Source: Candidatus Woesearchaeota archaeon
Lineage (GTDB): Archaea > Nanobdellota > Nanobdellia > Woesearchaeales > UBA10216
Assembly: GCA_016180105.1 (NCBI GenBank)
Contig: JACPBZ010000005.1
Location: 1 to 42,545, forward strand
DNA length: 42,545 bases
Reading direction: 5' to 3'
Part shown: piece after piece, positions 24,420 through 31,591 of the stretch
Numbering within the stretch: the first letter of the stretch is position 1
How the letters are laid out: each line of letters starts with the position of its first letter
The notes under the pieces: model-generated
Told to the model about the DNA's origin: nothing
The model's database searches: none
Seen by the model: only the letters and a program-made list of their open reading frames with translations
Position numbers and translations under genes: made by a program

Positions 24420-25022
24420 ATGAAAATACTCGCGGCAGGCTGCCTGCACAACGATGCCACCTTGATTGGGGGCTTGGCTGAGCAGGCTGAGAGGGAAAAT
24501 GTTGACTTGGTGGTGCTCTGCGGCGACCTTACGATGGGCGAGCAGACTACTGAGAACATAATTGGCCCCTTTGCAAGGAAGGGCAAGAAGGTTGCTCTTG
24601 TCCCAGGCAATCACGAGACTATTGCAACGGCTGATTTTCTTGCGAAGAAGTATGGCGCCACGAACCTTCACGGTTATGGCCTTACTCACGGCGAGGTTGG
24701 CCTTTTTGGCTGCGGCGGCGCAAACATCGGCCTTTTCCAGCTTTCCGAGGATGAGATTTTTTACCACTTATACAGGAGCCACAAGTATGTGAAGGACGCG
24801 AAAAAGCGAATAATGGTTACTCACGTTCACCCTGCAGAGTCTTTGATGGAGCAGTTTTCTGAGTTTGTGAGGGGCAGCACTGGCGTCACCAAGGCGATTG
24901 AGATGCTCAAGCCTGACCTTTTGCTGTGCAGCCACGTTCACGAGGCCTCCGGCCTGGAAGAGACTATTGGCACAACGAGAGTGCTTAACGTCAGCAAGAT
25001 TGGCAAGGTTATTGAGATTTAG
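24420..25022 (+). CDS. Calcineurin-like metallophosphoesterase with Cys in place of the first metal Asp
   Basis: A 200-residue protein. LCGDLTMGEQ, LVPGNHETI, MVTHVHPAE and LLCSHVHEASG are the metallophosphoesterase motifs (GDxx, GNHE, H, GHxH-like). The first motif, normally DxH, reads AAGCLHND: His10 is kept but Asp8 is Cys (codon TGC). This may alter metal choice or activity. A TATA box (atttatatag, 24390-24399) lies 26 nt before the ATG. It was probably once adjacent to sua5. Natural substrates of this branch are often small nucleotides or phosphodiesters; not determined here. Confidence 0.88.
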   Translation: MKILAAGCLHNDATLIGGLAEQAERENVDLVVLCGDLTMGEQTTENIIGPFARKGKKVALVPGNHETIATADFLAKKYGATNLHGYGLTHGEVGLFGCGGANIGLFQLSEDEIFYHLYRSHKYVKDAKKRIMVTHVHPAESLMEQFSEFVRGSTGVTKAIEMLKPDLLLCSHVHEASGLEETIGTTRVLNVSKIGKVIEI

Positions 25023-25023
25023 T

Positions 25024-25665
25024 TTAACGCCCGCTTGCCAAAATCTTCTCTTGCATGCGCATTGTGGCGTATTTCGCCAGTTCGAATGTTTTCAGTTCAG
25101 CTTCGCCCTTTGCGCTGCCTATTGTGCCGAGTGTGTAGCTGACAAAGGGTTCTTTGCCAGTGACAGTTCTATGGTTTCTTGTGTAAACGATGCCCAGTTT
25201 CCCGAGGAGCGTGTCGTACATTTGCGAGAACAGGTTTATTTCGCGTATTGGGAGCAGGAGTTGGCCGGTAAGGCTGGCTCCTTCGAGTTCCTCTCTCTGT
25301 GCCCTGCCGACTACCACTGCGTGCACTATGTAGTTTTGCTCTGACTCAGTGTAAACTATCCTGATGAGTCCCCTTTGCTTTTGTTCGGGAATTGTTTCTG
25401 CTCTTAGTGCGTGTTTGGCCTTGTCGTCTATGGCTGTGTGGTATTGTCTCAGGACAGCGTTTATGGCATTTTCGATGTTGCTGTTTGTTTTTTGCTGAGG
25501 GCGCTTGCTTTTGGCTGCTGAAGGCCCAGGCAAGGAGTCAAGCAGCTCCACAAACGCAGGGTCAGCGTATAGTTCTTCAAGAATTGGGTGTTCAGAAAGG
25601 CCTGCAACTTTTCTTGCAAATTCAGGGTCATCGTATAGCTCCTGAAGAATCGAGTCAACGGACAT
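25024..25665 (-). CDS. Hypothetical protein with N-terminal tandem motif
   Basis: A 213-residue protein. The N-terminus has two copies of an I(L)xELYxDPxFxxxxxxL motif (ILQELYDDPEFARKVAGL and ILEELYADPAFVELLDSL), then a Ser/Lys/Gln-rich linker and a domain with strands IRIVYTESEQNYIVHAVVVG. I do not recognise the family. A TATA box (aatataaag, minus strand near 25690-25698) about 27 nt upstream sits in the 3' end of rtcB, so the gene has its own promoter. It is convergent with the phosphoesterase, with 1 nt between stops. Confidence 0.65.
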   Translation of the reverse strand: MSVDSILQELYDDPEFARKVAGLSEHPILEELYADPAFVELLDSLPGPSAAKSKRPQQKTNSNIENAINAVLRQYHTAIDDKAKHALRAETIPEQKQRGLIRIVYTESEQNYIVHAVVVGRAQREELEGASLTGQLLLPIREINLFSQMYDTLLGKLGIVYTRNHRTVTGKEPFVSYTLGTIGSAKGEAELKTFELAKYATMRMQEKILASGR

Positions 25666-25699
25666 TGGAAAGTGGGAACTTCAGAATGCTTTATATTTT

Positions 25700-27184
25700 T
25701 TACCCCTTCACTACGCCCAGTGGCACAAGCCGCGCAACAAGTTTTCCGAGCTTTGCCTCGTTTGAGACCCTGCAGACTTCGTCAACGTCCTTGTATGCGG
25801 GGATGTTTTCTTCCGCGATTCCTTTCCAGCTTGCTGCTTTTACGAGTATGCCGCGCTGCTCCAATTCCCGGGCAACTGTTTCTCCCCGGTATCTTTTTAT
25901 GGCTTCTGCCCTGGACATTTCCCTTCCGGCGCCGTGGGCGGTTGAGCCCCAGCTTTTTTCCTCTGACTCGTTGGTTCCGACAAGGACGTAGCTTGCTGTT
26001 CCCATCGTGCCAGGTATGAAGACTGGCTGTCCTGTGCTGCGGTAGAGCTCGTTGACTTCTTCCCTTTCGGGGCCAAAGCTTCTTGTCGCGCCTTTCCTGT
26101 GGACGCATAACTCTTTCATCTCGCCGTCAACCTTGTGCTTCTCTATCTTGCCGATGTTGTGGCACACATCGTAAACCTGCCGCATCCCATCATCCGAGCC
26201 CATTACTTTCTTGAAGCTGTCCCTTATCCAGTGGACTATCATTTGCCTGTTTGCGAAGGCGTAGTTCATTCCGGAGCACATTGCCTTGAAGTATTTCTGG
26301 CCGAGCTCTGACTGGAATGGCGCGTTGATGAGTTCCCTGTCCGGGATGTCGGCAAAGCCGTATTTTTTTTCCATATCGCGGATGTAGTCTGATGCGACTT
26401 GGTGTCCCAATCCGCGAGAGCCGCAGTGGACCATTACCGTGACTTGGCCTTTTCCTGTTATGCCAAAGGCGGCTGCTGTTTTCTCGTCGTAAACAGAGTC
26501 GACAGCTTGAATTTCAAGAAAGTGGTTTCCTGCTCCAAGTGTGCCGAGCTGCGGCTTGCCGCGCGCGATGGCCGTTGTAGAGACGCACTCCGGGTCTGCT
26601 TCTTTCATTGAACCGTAATCCTCTGTTGTTGCCAGGTCATCCTTGGTGCCGTAGCCCTGCTCCAGGCTCCACTTGCTTCCCTTTGCGAGTATCTCTTTCA
26701 TTTCAGAATCTGACAGCCTTGTGAGCCCTCCTCTTCCAACTCCTGAAGGCACTTCAGCGAACAAAGTATCGAGAAGCTGCTTCAATTTCGGATTGATGTC
26801 ATCAATAGTCCAGTCTGTACGGATGAGACGCACGCCGCAGTTGACATCATCTTAGGGAACAGAAGCCAGAGCTTCTAGTTCAATCCTATGCCACCTGGGC
26901 TGATAATTCCATCCTCGGTATCGAACGCTGCCACACCCCCTATTGGAAAGCCGTCAAAGGCCAAGCCAGCCTTAGCTGGACTGGAATCCTTCGTGGGCGT
27001 CTGGCATTACGTACGAGTACTTCTGTATGCCTTTTAAGTGGGCCACATTTGCAGCCTGCATCAAAGTCCTGTCCTGCTGAATCTTCTTCACCAGCTTTTC
27101 TGATGCGAAAATTCTCGCAGGCACTTTCATGCCGCCGTGCTTTGGTATTTCCCACTCGTATTCAGAGATTTTCTTGAGTTCCAT
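25700..27184 (-). CDS. rtcB: RtcB RNA-splicing ligase, gene interrupted by two BHB introns
   Basis: The track splits this gene. Joining 27184-26986, 26954-26883 and 26850-25700 gives 474 codons, a 473-residue RtcB of normal archaeal length. The chosen ATG ([18 protein letters not shown]) has a GGAGGTGA ribosome site 11 nt upstream. Exon 1 ends at MPDAHEG, exon 2 encodes [20 protein letters not shown], and exon 3 starts with DVNCGVRLI holding the metal-binding Asp/Cys. Later motifs are [22 protein letters not shown] and the guanylylated-His loop [12 protein letters not shown]. RtcB joins 2',3'-cyclic-phosphate and 5'-OH ends in tRNA splicing. Both junction codons restore Tyr (67 and 91). Archease lies two genes upstream. 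Confidence 0.93.
26851..26882 (-). other. rtcB intron 2 (32 nt), bulge-helix-bulge type
   Basis: On the minus strand the 5' site lies in TAGG-AT^T and the 3' site in CCTA-AG^A. TAGG pairs with CCTA (4 bp); ATT and AGA are the 3-nt bulges. The intron arm is GAAC(T)AGAAGC-TCTG-GCTTCTGTTC, ten pairs with one bulged T. Excision joins GGA-T to AT-GAT, giving Gly-Tyr-Asp-Val-Asn-Cys, the conserved GGIGYDxNCG motif. Unspliced, TAG follows three codons after Gly. The exon-side outer helix is weak, rich in G-U pairs. Confidence 0.87.
26955..26985 (-). other. rtcB intron 1 (31 nt), bulge-helix-bulge type
   Basis: On the minus strand the 5' site lies in AAGG-AT^T and the 3' site in CCTT-TG^A. AAGG pairs with CCTT to give the 4-bp helix; ATT and TGA are the 3-nt bulges, each cut after its second base. 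The intron arm is CCAGTCCAGC-TAAG-GCTGGCTTGG, ten pairs with one mismatch and one G-U. The exon-side outer helix is weak (about 2 bp). Excision turns GGA-T and AC-GGC into Gly-Tyr-Gly, as expected in HxGYGFPIGG. Unspliced, translation stops at TAA five codons after Gly66. Confidence 0.87.
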
Positions 27185-27195
27185 TGCCTGAGTTT

Positions 27196-27236
27196 TCACC
27201 TCCGCAGCATTTGGCGGTTGCAACTCTTTAAAAAGT
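27196..27236 (-). promoter_or_regulatory. rtcB promoter and ribosome-binding site
   Basis: ACTTTTTAAAGAG (minus strand, 27236-27224) is a TATA-like element that begins at the stop of the hydrolase gene. About 26 nt downstream is the GGAGGTGA ribosome site (27203-27196), 11 nt before the rtcB ATG at 27184. rtcB may therefore be expressed both from the archease operon and from its own internal promoter. Confidence 0.5.
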
Positions 27237-27970
27237 TATTCGAGTGCAGAAATCACGGACTCCGCGAATTTCCTGGGATGGTGGAATGGCCAGTAGTGGT
27301 CGCCTTCCACTGTTATGAGGTTGGAGCCTTTTATCAGGCCATTGAGCGTCGGGGCGTGCGACACCGGGAACATGAAGTCGTCTTTGCACCAGATGAGCGT
27401 TGTTTTTGCGGGTATGTTGCCGAAAATGTGGCAGCCGTGGGTTTTCGCGCTTGCGCTTATTTCCCTGAAAAGGCTTCTTTTTTCAGGGCGTCGCAATGAT
27501 GCAAAGAAAGTTAATGATGCCCCGAATCTGTTGGCAACGTGCCTTAGGTCTCCGTGGAGCAGCATAAAGCCTGAGCTTCTTAGCAGGTTAACAAGCATTT
27601 TTGCGAATGAAGCGCTCCTTGGAACCCCTGCAGGGTTGACGAGCACCAGTCTCGAGACAAGTTTTTCCCTGGCGAGAATGCCGGCTATGGCTCCCCCAAA
27701 GGATGTGCCGACAACAATCACGTTTTTCAGGCCGAGCTTCTCAGTCAGTTCCCTGACGCATTTTGCGATGCAGAGCGTGTTGCCGCATTTCCCGTCGAAC
27801 AGGTAGGGGGCGTATACGGTGTAGTGCTGGGCAAGTGCCTTGAGCGAGGCTTCGTAAAGGTGTGGTGTTGTTGGCCAGCCGTGAAGGAAAATAAGCGTTT
27901 TTCCAGTTCCTCCTTGCAGGTACCTCATCTTGCAGCCGTTGACGATTGCTGTTTTTCTTTGGAGGATCAT
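27236..27970 (-). CDS. Alpha/beta-hydrolase fold protein
   Basis: A 244-residue hydrolase. LIFLHGWPTTPHLYEASLKAL contains the oxyanion HGW motif, VVGTSFGGAIAGILA the nucleophile elbow (GxSxG as GTSFG), CKDDFMFPV the acid and VEGDHYWPFHHP the catalytic His. It belongs to the broad esterase/haloperoxidase-like family and its substrate cannot be told from sequence. It overlaps archease by 4 bp (ATGA) and precedes rtcB by 51 nt, an unusual partner in an RNA-repair operon. Confidence 0.88.
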   Translation of the reverse strand: MILQRKTAIVNGCKMRYLQGGTGKTLIFLHGWPTTPHLYEASLKALAQHYTVYAPYLFDGKCGNTLCIAKCVRELTEKLGLKNVIVVGTSFGGAIAGILAREKLVSRLVLVNPAGVPRSASFAKMLVNLLRSSGFMLLHGDLRHVANRFGASLTFFASLRRPEKRSLFREISASAKTHGCHIFGNIPAKTTLIWCKDDFMFPVSHAPTLNGLIKGSNLITVEGDHYWPFHHPRKFAESVISALE

Positions 27971-28389
27971 ATGTCAATCACGACCTGGACTGTCCATTGC
28001 GGTCCTTCCTGCTTCACGAACATGCTGTTGTATGTGCACGCCTTTACCTGTGGGCCTATTGTCTCGTAGTTCCGGGCCTCATCGCCCATCACAACGGCAG
28101 AAAGGGAGTATTTCCCTTTGCGGTTGCTGATTTTTATTTTCCTGATTTTTGAAAGGAAGAAATTGTCAGTGTCGAGCAGTATGATGAACTGCTCAAGGAA
28201 CTGCTGCAGCAGGGATGGAAGGTCTTCGCCTTCTGCTTCTATGTCTTTCTTCACGACAGCCTCCACCTTGCTTGTCTCGACCATGACGTTTGATAGGGCA
28301 AATGCCGCATTGGAGAAAGCCTCCTCGAGTGTTTTCCCGTACGCCTTGAACTTCACGTCTGCCGTGTGTGGCAGGTATTCGTATTTCAT
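27967..28389 (-). CDS. Archease, RtcB activator
   Basis: The ATG at 28389 is preferred over the track start (28596), which would run through the divergent promoter; 140 residues. MKYEYLPHTADVKFKAYGKTLEEAFSNAA is the archease signature, with the metal-site residues HTAD and DTDNFFL and the C-terminal PQVKACTYNSMFVKQE...VVIDI. Archease speeds RtcB turnover by aiding His guanylylation. The gene leads the archease-hydrolase-rtcB operon. This supports rtcB being an active gene despite its interruptions. Confidence 0.93.
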   Translation of the reverse strand: MKYEYLPHTADVKFKAYGKTLEEAFSNAAFALSNVMVETSKVEAVVKKDIEAEGEDLPSLLQQFLEQFIILLDTDNFFLSKIRKIKISNRKGKYSLSAVVMGDEARNYETIGPQVKACTYNSMFVKQEGPQWTVQVVIDI

Positions 28390-28494
28390 GCTGGCGGTGA
28401 TTCCCGCCTTCTTTTTTAATGTTTGCTGAAAGCGTGGGAAAAACGCAAAAATTAATAAACAGCAGTGATGGAATGGGAAGTAAAAGTGGTGTGA

Positions 28495-28779
28495 ATGAAA
28501 ATAAGCATAGACACGAAAGAGGATTCTCCTGAGGAGATAAGGAAGCTCATAAGGATGCTTTCCGCCCTGGTGGGCGACCCTGTGGATTTCCAGCATTCCC
28601 CTCCAGCTTCAGGTGAGGGCCTGTTTGATATGTTTGGCGACCCCCAGGCCTCGACTTCAGAACAGCAGCAGCTTGGAAAGCCTGGAGACGGCGGCACGGA
28701 CATCAATGATTTTCTTGACGGGGCAGATTCACGGCAGGATGCTGAAAGCAATGATGACATTAAGGTAGTGCCTTACTGA
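28495..28779 (+). CDS. Small acidic hypothetical protein
   Basis: A 94-residue protein. MKISIDTKEDSPEEIRKLIRML is a strand-helix start seen in short archaeal proteins of unknown role; the rest is a disordered, acidic, Gly/Gln-rich tail (PPASGEGLFDMFGD, DINDFLDGADSRQD). A TATA-like tta-ataaa (near 28452) and a GGTG ribosome site precede it. It is followed after 2 nt by the RNase HI gene and is probably co-transcribed. Confidence 0.65.
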   Translation: MKISIDTKEDSPEEIRKLIRMLSALVGDPVDFQHSPPASGEGLFDMFGDPQASTSEQQQLGKPGDGGTDINDFLDGADSRQDAESNDDIKVVPY

Positions 28780-28781
28780 AA

Positions 28782-29204
28782 ATGGCAGTTGAAATTTTCT
28801 TTGACGGCTTGTGCGAGCCCCAGCCGGGCGGCATTGGGACTTACGGCTACGTCATTTACCGTGATGGCAAAAAAGTCCGGGAGCACTGCGCATTCATTGG
28901 GAAGGGCGCGGGAATGACGAATAATGTTGCGGAGTATTCTGCCATAGTCGCTGCCCTGGAATGGGCAAGGGCTCACGACTTGCTTAAGGGAAAAGTGGTT
29001 GTGAAGGGCGACAGCCAGCTGGTGATAAGGCAGCTTCAGGGTGAGTACAAGGTAAAGTCGCTTACTTCCAAGAAGTTCTTTCCGGTGATTCAGAAGCTTG
29101 CGGAAGGAGCTGACATACGGTATGAGTGGGTGGCCAGGGAGGAGAATGGCGAGGCTGATTTTCTTAGCAAGAAGGCTCACAGGGAGTACGTTGCTTCCCG
29201 CTAG
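28782..29204 (+). CDS. Ribonuclease HI (archaeal type)
   Basis: A 140-residue RNase H-fold protein. The catalytic set is visible: Asp in IFFDGLCEPQPGGIGTYG, Glu in NNVAEYSAIVAALEWA, Asp in VVKGDSQLVIRQLQG and the last Asp in NGEADFLSKKA. It lacks the basic protrusion, as do archaeal and retroviral-like type 1 enzymes. It removes RNA from RNA:DNA hybrids. It overlaps the convergent membrane-protein gene by 4 bp. Confidence 0.93.
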   Translation: MAVEIFFDGLCEPQPGGIGTYGYVIYRDGKKVREHCAFIGKGAGMTNNVAEYSAIVAALEWARAHDLLKGKVVVKGDSQLVIRQLQGEYKVKSLTSKKFFPVIQKLAEGADIRYEWVAREENGEADFLSKKAHREYVASR

Positions 29205-29590
29205 TCTTTCGCCCAGTAGTATAGCCTTACTATTTGCCTTGTTGAATTTGTCGTGTTACCTGCTATCATTATGGCATTGGCGTATATTCTTTTTTGCGGG
29301 AGCTGCGGGAGGGCAGAAACCCTGCTTTCAGAGACATTTGCCTTGAAGTCGTACTTGTCTTCCAGGTGGCTGTCGATGGTCTGGTTTATGCAGGTGTAGT
29401 TTTGCATTAGCACGCAGTTCCTGAACACGTCATTTCCTCCAAGGTTTCCGAGGACGCTTGGCGGCGCGGCGGGAAATGCCTGCTCTCTTTGTTGGGGTAT
29501 GAAGATTATCAGGAAGATGAATGTGATGAAGATTGCCATCAGGGCCTCAAGCGTGCGGATGATTGCAGTCTTGCTCTCGACGAGTTTCAT
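29201..29590 (-). CDS. Membrane-anchored hypothetical protein (pilin-like start)
   Basis: A 129-residue protein with an N-terminal segment ESKTAIIRTLEALMAIFITFIFLIIF, a single transmembrane helix directly after a short basic leader, as in archaeal pseudopilins or TadE-like proteins. The outside part has several N-x-S/T sequons (NYT, NQT, NTT, NST). It lies 1 nt after the larger membrane protein gene in the same operon and probably forms a complex with it. No clear family. Confidence 0.6.
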   Translation of the reverse strand: MKLVESKTAIIRTLEALMAIFITFIFLIIFIPQQREQAFPAAPPSVLGNLGGNDVFRNCVLMQNYTCINQTIDSHLEDKYDFKANVSESRVSALPQLPQKRIYANAIMIAGNTTNSTRQIVRLYYWAKD

Positions 29591-29591
29591 T

Positions 29592-30896
29592 TCACCAGCC
29601 TCTGATTCTCAGCCTGTGCCTTGACTTTATTCCGTACTTGTCAAGGATAAACACCTCGCTTTCCTTTGCGAAAACATTGGTTGCCCCGGCAAGCTGCGGC
29701 TGATAGTTGAAAACCGTGCCCCCGGTGTCGTTAAGGAGAGTGAAGCTGAAGTCTCTTGAGGAAGGGTACCTGAAGGCCGACTTTAGGGTATCGTAAGCAG
29801 TCTCATTTAGCTTCCTGTAAAGCGGTGTTGAAACTCCAGTGAGGTTTTCAATGGCTCCGAATGCTGTCCTGTATGGGGAAACATACCTCGTTGTCGCGTT
29901 ATGGTCTCCGGGATGGAATATGATGTCGTACCTGGACTCGTTTTGCAGGGCGAACTGGATGCCCATCCTTACGGTGCTGTTGCCTATGCAGAAGCTGAAG
30001 TTGCTGCCTTCGGGCGTGACGAAGGTGACTCCGCTTACGCCGTCGTTGAAGTCGATGTATCTGGAGGAGCCGCTTGTGCAGCCTCCTGCAGTATAGTTGA
30101 TGGTTCCTGAAAGGGCGTTAGTTACGTGGAAAAAAGTGTAGTTCCGCACGGTTGCTGAAACAACAATGTCGTGCGACTCCTTGGCGTCAGTGCCGACGTA
30201 ATTGAGTATCCTTGAAAATCCGGCAACGACGAAAGCCGTGTGGTTCGCCTGGGGATAGACCAGCTTGTATTTTGCCGACAGTGCGGAAATGTTGGCTTCC
30301 GTGCTGGCTGTTTCCGGCTTCAGTACAATGCCTGAGATGCTTATGTTGAACTCGTCAAGCCTTTCCTTGTCAAAGTGGCTTGCCCTTGAAAGGAATGCGT
30401 TGCTGAACTCCGCATTGAACCTCTGCGAGTCAATGGATGCTGCCGAGGGGCTTGCCTCAAGGTCAAAGTCCTCGCTGGGAAGGGTGTAGTTCTCGCCTGA
30501 GCTGGCGATTTCCAGCACGTTTTTTCCCTGGATTAGCTGCCTTGGGAATACAAGCTTGCTGTCCTTGATGTCAAAGCTGTGGTTGTCCTCAAATGTGAAA
30601 TTCTTCCAGTCGTACGGGAAATTTATTATCATTGGCTCCTTGCCTGAGATGTTTGAGTTTATGAACAGCGGAACCCTCTGCACGTTCCAGCTTGCCCTGT
30701 CAACTATGCCATCGTGCACGTTATCCAGGAGAGAGTCTGCTGGCGAGTCCTGGCCCGGTAGCTGCCTTATGAACACGAAAAAGGCGCCAAGGTAAATCAG
30801 GAACAGGCCAAGGCTTATTATCCAGTCGACGTCTATGGCAACCGCCTTCTTTGACAGCCCTATCTTTGGCATCCTCCTCTTTTTCCCGGCAATCAT
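29592..30896 (-). CDS. Membrane-anchored exported protein of a possible pilus/surface operon
   Basis: A 434-residue protein. After a basic N-terminus (KKRRMPKIGLSKKAVAI) comes one transmembrane helix (WIISLGLFLIYLGAFFVFI), then about 370 residues of extracellular beta-rich sequence with many N-glycosylation sequons. The SKKAVAIDVDWIISLGLFL start is like those of surface proteins encoded beside pilin-like genes in DPANN archaea; this is recalled, not shown. The promoter overlaps that of the divergent SurA-like gene. Function unknown. Confidence 0.65.
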   Translation of the reverse strand: MIAGKKRRMPKIGLSKKAVAIDVDWIISLGLFLIYLGAFFVFIRQLPGQDSPADSLLDNVHDGIVDRASWNVQRVPLFINSNISGKEPMIINFPYDWKNFTFEDNHSFDIKDSKLVFPRQLIQGKNVLEIASSGENYTLPSEDFDLEASPSAASIDSQRFNAEFSNAFLSRASHFDKERLDEFNISISGIVLKPETASTEANISALSAKYKLVYPQANHTAFVVAGFSRILNYVGTDAKESHDIVVSATVRNYTFFHVTNALSGTINYTAGGCTSGSSRYIDFNDGVSGVTFVTPEGSNFSFCIGNSTVRMGIQFALQNESRYDIIFHPGDHNATTRYVSPYRTAFGAIENLTGVSTPLYRKLNETAYDTLKSAFRYPSSRDFSFTLLNDTGGTVFNYQPQLAGATNVFAKESEVFILDKYGIKSRHRLRIRGW

Positions 30897-30920
30897 CTGC
30901 AGTTGAAACTTCTGAGGGAA

Positions 30921-30932
30921 ATTATTTAAAGG
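30921..30932. promoter_or_regulatory. Shared TATA element between divergent surface-protein and SurA-like genes
   Basis: ATTATTTAAAGG serves as a TATA box on both strands. It is about 28 nt from the plus-strand ATG at 30954 and about 30 nt from the minus-strand ATG at 30896. The start codons are 57 nt apart, the same geometry as at 17308. Confidence 0.5.
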
Positions 30933-30953
30933 TTGTGCGGATTCTGGTTTTTC

Positions 30954-31589
30954 ATGAAAGCTTATGGGTTTTTGGCTGTGGCCATTGCTGCAACGGTTGT
31001 TGCTGCATTTTTGGGCGGATGCTCAAATGGAACAGGGAGCTCAAGCAGGGAAGTTGCCGCTCTGGTCAATGGGGAAAGGATTTACTTTGATGACGTTAAT
31101 GAGGAATACGCCTCTCTCTCCACTGAGCAGCAGGAGAGCATTACAAGGGCGGATGCTCTCTCGTTTCTCATTGAGCGGGAAATCCTTGCCCAGGAAGCGA
31201 AAAGGCAAGGCGTGACAGTATCAGAGAAGGAAGTTGAAGACGAATATGAATTCCTGCTTTTAGTGAGCAACCTGACAGGGCCAGGCTTGGAACTTCAGCT
31301 CAGGGCAAGAAACAGCTCGCTTGAGAAGTTCAAGGCAACCGTGAAGAAGCAGGTGATGATAGGCAAGCTTCTTGATAAGGCAGTCCCCAGGCAGTTTATT
31401 ATCAAGCACGACGATGTGGAAAGAATTTACAATGCCAGCAATTATGCTTCCCTTGGCATCACGTTCGAGCACGCGGAGAAAGCCATCGTTGACCTAATCA
31501 CTGGTCAACGGCAGGCATCTGAACGCGCCGCCTACATCGAGCGCCTCAAGGGAGAGGCTGACGTGCTGATAGTGGCTGTGCCTGGCTGA
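30954..31589 (+). CDS. SurA-N-like exported chaperone lipoprotein
   Basis: The ATG at 30954 fits the TATA spacing; 211 residues. The signal peptide MKAYGFLAVAIAATVVAAFLGGC ends in a lipobox (LGGC), so it is lipid-anchored. VAALVNGERIYFDDVNEEYASL followed by DALSFLIEREILAQEAKRQGVTVSEKEVEDEYE is the SurA/PpiD N-terminal chaperone pattern. The parvulin peptidyl-prolyl isomerase domain that normally follows is absent. It likely assists folding of exported proteins, perhaps the neighbouring surface proteins. Bacterial origin is possible. Confidence 0.8.
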   Translation: MKAYGFLAVAIAATVVAAFLGGCSNGTGSSSREVAALVNGERIYFDDVNEEYASLSTEQQESITRADALSFLIEREILAQEAKRQGVTVSEKEVEDEYEFLLLVSNLTGPGLELQLRARNSSLEKFKATVKKQVMIGKLLDKAVPRQFIIKHDDVERIYNASNYASLGITFEHAEKAIVDLITGQRQASERAAYIERLKGEADVLIVAVPG

Positions 31590-31591
31590 GT

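Noticed and set aside
26851-26985. Translational bypassing (byp-like hairpins) as an alternative for the rtcB inserts
   Set aside because: Both inserts follow GGA, as in T4 gene 60, but there is no matching landing codon that gives the conserved protein, whereas BHB cuts give it exactly.
26833-27010. rtcB read as a frameshifted pseudogene or assembly error
   Set aside because: Two independent insertions, both forming BHB structures and both restoring the conserved Tyr when removed, with all catalytic residues intact and archease beside it, are poorly explained by random errors.
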